Below, piece after piece: positions 4,917 to 6,687 of a DNA stretch of 6,687 nt. Position numbers and translations under genes: made by a program. Numbering within the stretch: the stretch's first letter is position 1; each line of letters begins with the position of its first letter. The DNA is from Pseudanabaenales cyanobacterium (GTDB lineage: Bacteria > Cyanobacteriota > Cyanobacteriia > Phormidesmidales > Phormidesmidaceae). The notes beneath the pieces are model-generated. The model did no database searches and was not told where the DNA came from. It saw only the letters and a list, made by a program, of their open reading frames with translations. The stretch is from the NCBI GenBank assembly GCA_022360135.1, contig JAKSDM010001156.1:1-6687 (forward strand), in the 5' to 3' direction.

Positions 4917-5975
4917 GAAGCCGGTAGGTGCAAGAATTATTCTATCGAGGCGTTGGCTGAGGCAAGAGTCATGGTGGCATCGCAGGAGGGCAAAGAGCAG
5001 ATTTTCAATGCCTTTGAGAAAATCCTTACAGACCGCAAAAAATTAGGGTCAAGAATTGCGACCAAAGAAGAGGAGGCGGAAAAAGCCAGAAACGAACAAG
5101 TGTTGAAAGCGGCGTCGACCTACACCGTCGATGGCATTGTTAAGGGACTGGCTGATCTTCAACTAGAGTTTGGCGGTATTGTTAACAAACTGTCAGAACA
5201 GTTAGCGGCGGAAGCCTCAAAGCTGGGTGAACTGGAGCGGGCAATTGAGATTGAAACCCGTCGCTTGCAAACGCTTCAACAAATTCGTGTGGTTGCAGAC
5301 GCCCTCCATCTAATGACTCAAGCGTGCCAGGAAAAGCAGAAAACGCTGGAGAAAACTGGCTTAGATCGGAAAGAGGCGCTGGAAAAAGAGATCGCCGAAA
5401 AGCGATCGCTTTGGGTCAAAGAGCAAGAAGAGTGTGAAAATACCCTGCGAGAGCAGACTGAGCGTTTAACTAAAGAGCGAGAACGGCAGGCAGCTGACTA
5501 TCAGTATGAATTAGCCCGACAACAAACCATTGACGCCAATGAGTTTGAAGAGAAGCGACGGAATCAGGAGAAAGAATTACAAGCAGCCAATCAAGTAAAC
5601 GAGCGGCAGTGGACTGAGCGGGAAAGAGTTTTAGCAGAAAATCAGCCTCTCTTAGAAGACTATCAACAGAGGGTGAATGTCTTCTCGGCTGAGCTCAACC
5701 AGCTAGTGGAAAACATCAGAGAAGATGCGTTTACGGCAGTCAGCCAGGATGCTGAGGTAAAAGCAGAACTCCTTGAGAAAGAGTGGGAAGCAACCAAACA
5801 AGGGTATGAATTTACCATTCAATCTCTGGATCAAAAGATTCAAGAACAAGCTAAGCAAATTGAAAGTTTTAATTCCCAGCTCCAAGAGACGCTTCAACAG
5901 TCACACGCGCTGACGATGAAAGCCTTTGAGAAATCCTCAAGGGTTGATGCTCAGGAGAGAGAGGTGCGCGCATGA
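4893..5975 (+). CDS. Large coiled-coil protein, cyanobacterial type, function unknown (first of a tandem pair)
   Basis: A 360-residue, highly charged protein rich in Glu, Lys, Gln and Arg, with long heptad-like stretches (about 34-72, 100-250 and 285-345), no signal peptide and no membrane segment. A less charged stretch around 76-104 contains YTVDGIVKGLADL and FGG (93-95). I recognise no enzymatic motif; it looks structural or scaffolding. I recall similar unnamed proteins from other cyanobacteria. The start is uncertain: the frame is closed by TAA at 4872 and has no ATG or GTG before 4971, so TTG at 4893 gives the longest product. The ATG at 4971 (residue 27) has GAGG 8 nt upstream and matches where the downstream paralogue begins, giving a 334-residue alternative. 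The stop overlaps the next gene as ATGA. The two genes align collinearly, showing an old tandem duplication. Confidence 0.8.
   Translation: MLNIALFNEAGRCKNYSIEALAEARVMVASQEGKEQIFNAFEKILTDRKKLGSRIATKEEEAEKARNEQVLKAASTYTVDGIVKGLADLQLEFGGIVNKLSEQLAAEASKLGELERAIEIETRRLQTLQQIRVVADALHLMTQACQEKQKTLEKTGLDRKEALEKEIAEKRSLWVKEQEECENTLREQTERLTKERERQAADYQYELARQQTIDANEFEEKRRNQEKELQAANQVNERQWTERERVLAENQPLLEDYQQRVNVFSAELNQLVENIREDAFTAVSQDAEVKAELLEKEWEATKQGYEFTIQSLDQKIQEQAKQIESFNSQLQETLQQSHALTMKAFEKSSRVDAQEREVRA
5953..5964 (+). promoter_or_regulatory. Purine-rich ribosome binding site of the second coiled-coil gene
   Basis: AGGAGAGAGAGG ends 7 nt before the ATG at 5972 and offers two Shine-Dalgarno-like cores (AGGAG and GAGAGG). 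It lies inside the last codons of the upstream gene. With the ATGA overlap it supports 5972 as the start and coupled translation of the pair. Confidence 0.6.
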
Positions 5976-6687
5976 TAAAAAACCCGACGGATAGAAATAC
6001 GAAAGCTCAGATTCTAGACGCTTACAATGACTTGCTAAAAGAACGAAATACGTTGGAAAAGCAGCTAGAGAAGCTTCAGCAAGAGAAACCGGATAGTCCC
6101 CCTCTAGTTTCTGAGAAAAGATCCTCTGGACCCCTAAAAGCAATGAGTCAGCAGCCAGTTGTGCAAGATAAGATGACGGCTACGATTGACACCCTGGTTA
6201 GGTTGAAATCAGGTTTTGGCGGTGCAGTCAGTGAGTTGTCAGAAAAATTGACTTCCAGAGCGACTCAATTGCAAGCGCTCAGACTGGCTGTGGCGGAGGA
6301 AATGCAGCAACTCAAGGAACTCCACAATTTAGAAGCAATCCAAGCCGATACTCTGGATAGCTTAATCCAGACCTATGAAGATAATACCAAAGCTTTTGAG
6401 GCAGAAATGAGTCAGAGAAGTGACGCATTAGACCATGAAATTCACAATCTGAAGCAAGCTTGGGCAAAAGAACAGGAAGAACACAACCGCTCGGTCAAAG
6501 AACGAGATGCAGAGCAGCGTAAAACCAGCCAGCGGGAGGCCCAAGACTATGACTATACTCTGACCCTGCAGCGCAGTCTGGCGCAAACAGACTATGATCA
6601 GACTCAAAAAGATCTGTATAGTCAACTGGCGGAAGCCAAGAAAACGCTGGAGGAACAGTGGGCTGAGCGGGAAAAAGCGATCGCTCA
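5972..6687 (+). CDS. Coiled-coil protein, paralogue of the upstream gene (3' end outside the window)
   Basis: The frame is open from the ATG at 5972 to the window edge (238 codons and two extra bases), so the C-terminus is missing. The protein is charged and helical: a first coil at about 10-40, a proline/serine-containing break at about 40-66, then a long coil from about 67. It is a paralogue of the upstream protein. FGG (82-84 against 93-95), W-x-KEQEE (Trp164 against Trp174), DY-x-Y (193 against 203) and W-x-ERE (Trp230 against Trp240) occur in the same order at an almost constant offset of 10-11 residues. ATIDTLVRL corresponds to YTVDGIVKGL. It starts within the upstream stop codon (ATGA) behind a purine-rich ribosome binding site, so the two are probably made together and may form hetero-oligomers; that last point is inference. 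Function is unknown. Confidence 0.85.
   Translation, partial: MIKNPTDRNTKAQILDAYNDLLKERNTLEKQLEKLQQEKPDSPPLVSEKRSSGPLKAMSQQPVVQDKMTATIDTLVRLKSGFGGAVSELSEKLTSRATQLQALRLAVAEEMQQLKELHNLEAIQADTLDSLIQTYEDNTKAFEAEMSQRSDALDHEIHNLKQAWAKEQEEHNRSVKERDAEQRKTSQREAQDYDYTLTLQRSLAQTDYDQTQKDLYSQLAEAKKTLEEQWAEREKAIA

Noticed and set aside
4771..5046. 91-codon plus-strand open frame starting in the MITE.
   Set aside because: It runs out of frame through the first coiled-coil gene, and its Trp/Arg-rich translation looks like a frame shadow.
5678..5688. TGTCTTCTCGG, an 11-bp match to the core of the repeat upstream of the J-domain gene.
   Set aside because: A single copy inside a coding region, encoding part of the coiled-coil protein in frame; most likely chance.

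Overview
The window looks like cyanobacterial chromosome. Three palindromes GCGATCGC (4035-4042, 5402-5409, 6677-6684) lie in 6.7 kb, where chance predicts about 0.1; this is the HIP1 motif that is over-represented in most cyanobacterial genomes. The gene content agrees: an FdC2/Fed2-type [2Fe-2S] ferredoxin, a HisZ-type histidine biosynthesis subunit, a tRNA without an encoded CCA end, and large coiled-coil proteins of a kind I associate with cyanobacteria. The genus cannot be read from the sequence.

Layout, left to right. Positions 1-249 hold a small two-helix membrane protein gene with a 15-bp triplication in its loop; its true start may lie left of the window. A tRNA-Ser(GGA) gene (309-395, minus strand) converges on it. 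From 568 onward every gene is on the plus strand: a plant-type ferredoxin (568-936); a staphylococcal-nuclease-fold lipoprotein that overlaps it by 11 nt (926-1453); an inositol-monophosphatase-family phosphatase (1478-2314); a 236-bp AT-rich gap with a four-unit ~22-bp tandem repeat; a J-domain/TPR protein (2551-3489); and hisZ, which overlaps it by 1 nt (3489-4730). Next comes a 91-bp MITE-like element with 11-bp perfect inverted ends and an exact 8-bp target duplication whose left copy includes the last base of the hisZ stop codon. Two tandem paralogous coiled-coil genes follow (4893-5975 and 5972 to beyond the window), joined by an ATGA overlap.

The overlaps suggest three co-transcribed sets: ferredoxin-nuclease-phosphatase, J-domain protein-hisZ, and the coiled-coil pair. 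Without the MITE and one target copy, the coiled-coil pair would start only about 63 nt after hisZ, so it may once have been the tail of the J-domain-hisZ unit. From memory, and unchecked here, Synechocystis PCC 6803 has ferredoxin, IMPase and DnaJ-like genes at sll1382-sll1383-sll1384, so the core order may be conserved.

I see no defence system, CRISPR array, prophage module or secondary-metabolite cluster. The least explained items are the coiled-coil pair, the repeat array upstream of the J-domain gene, and the MITE.
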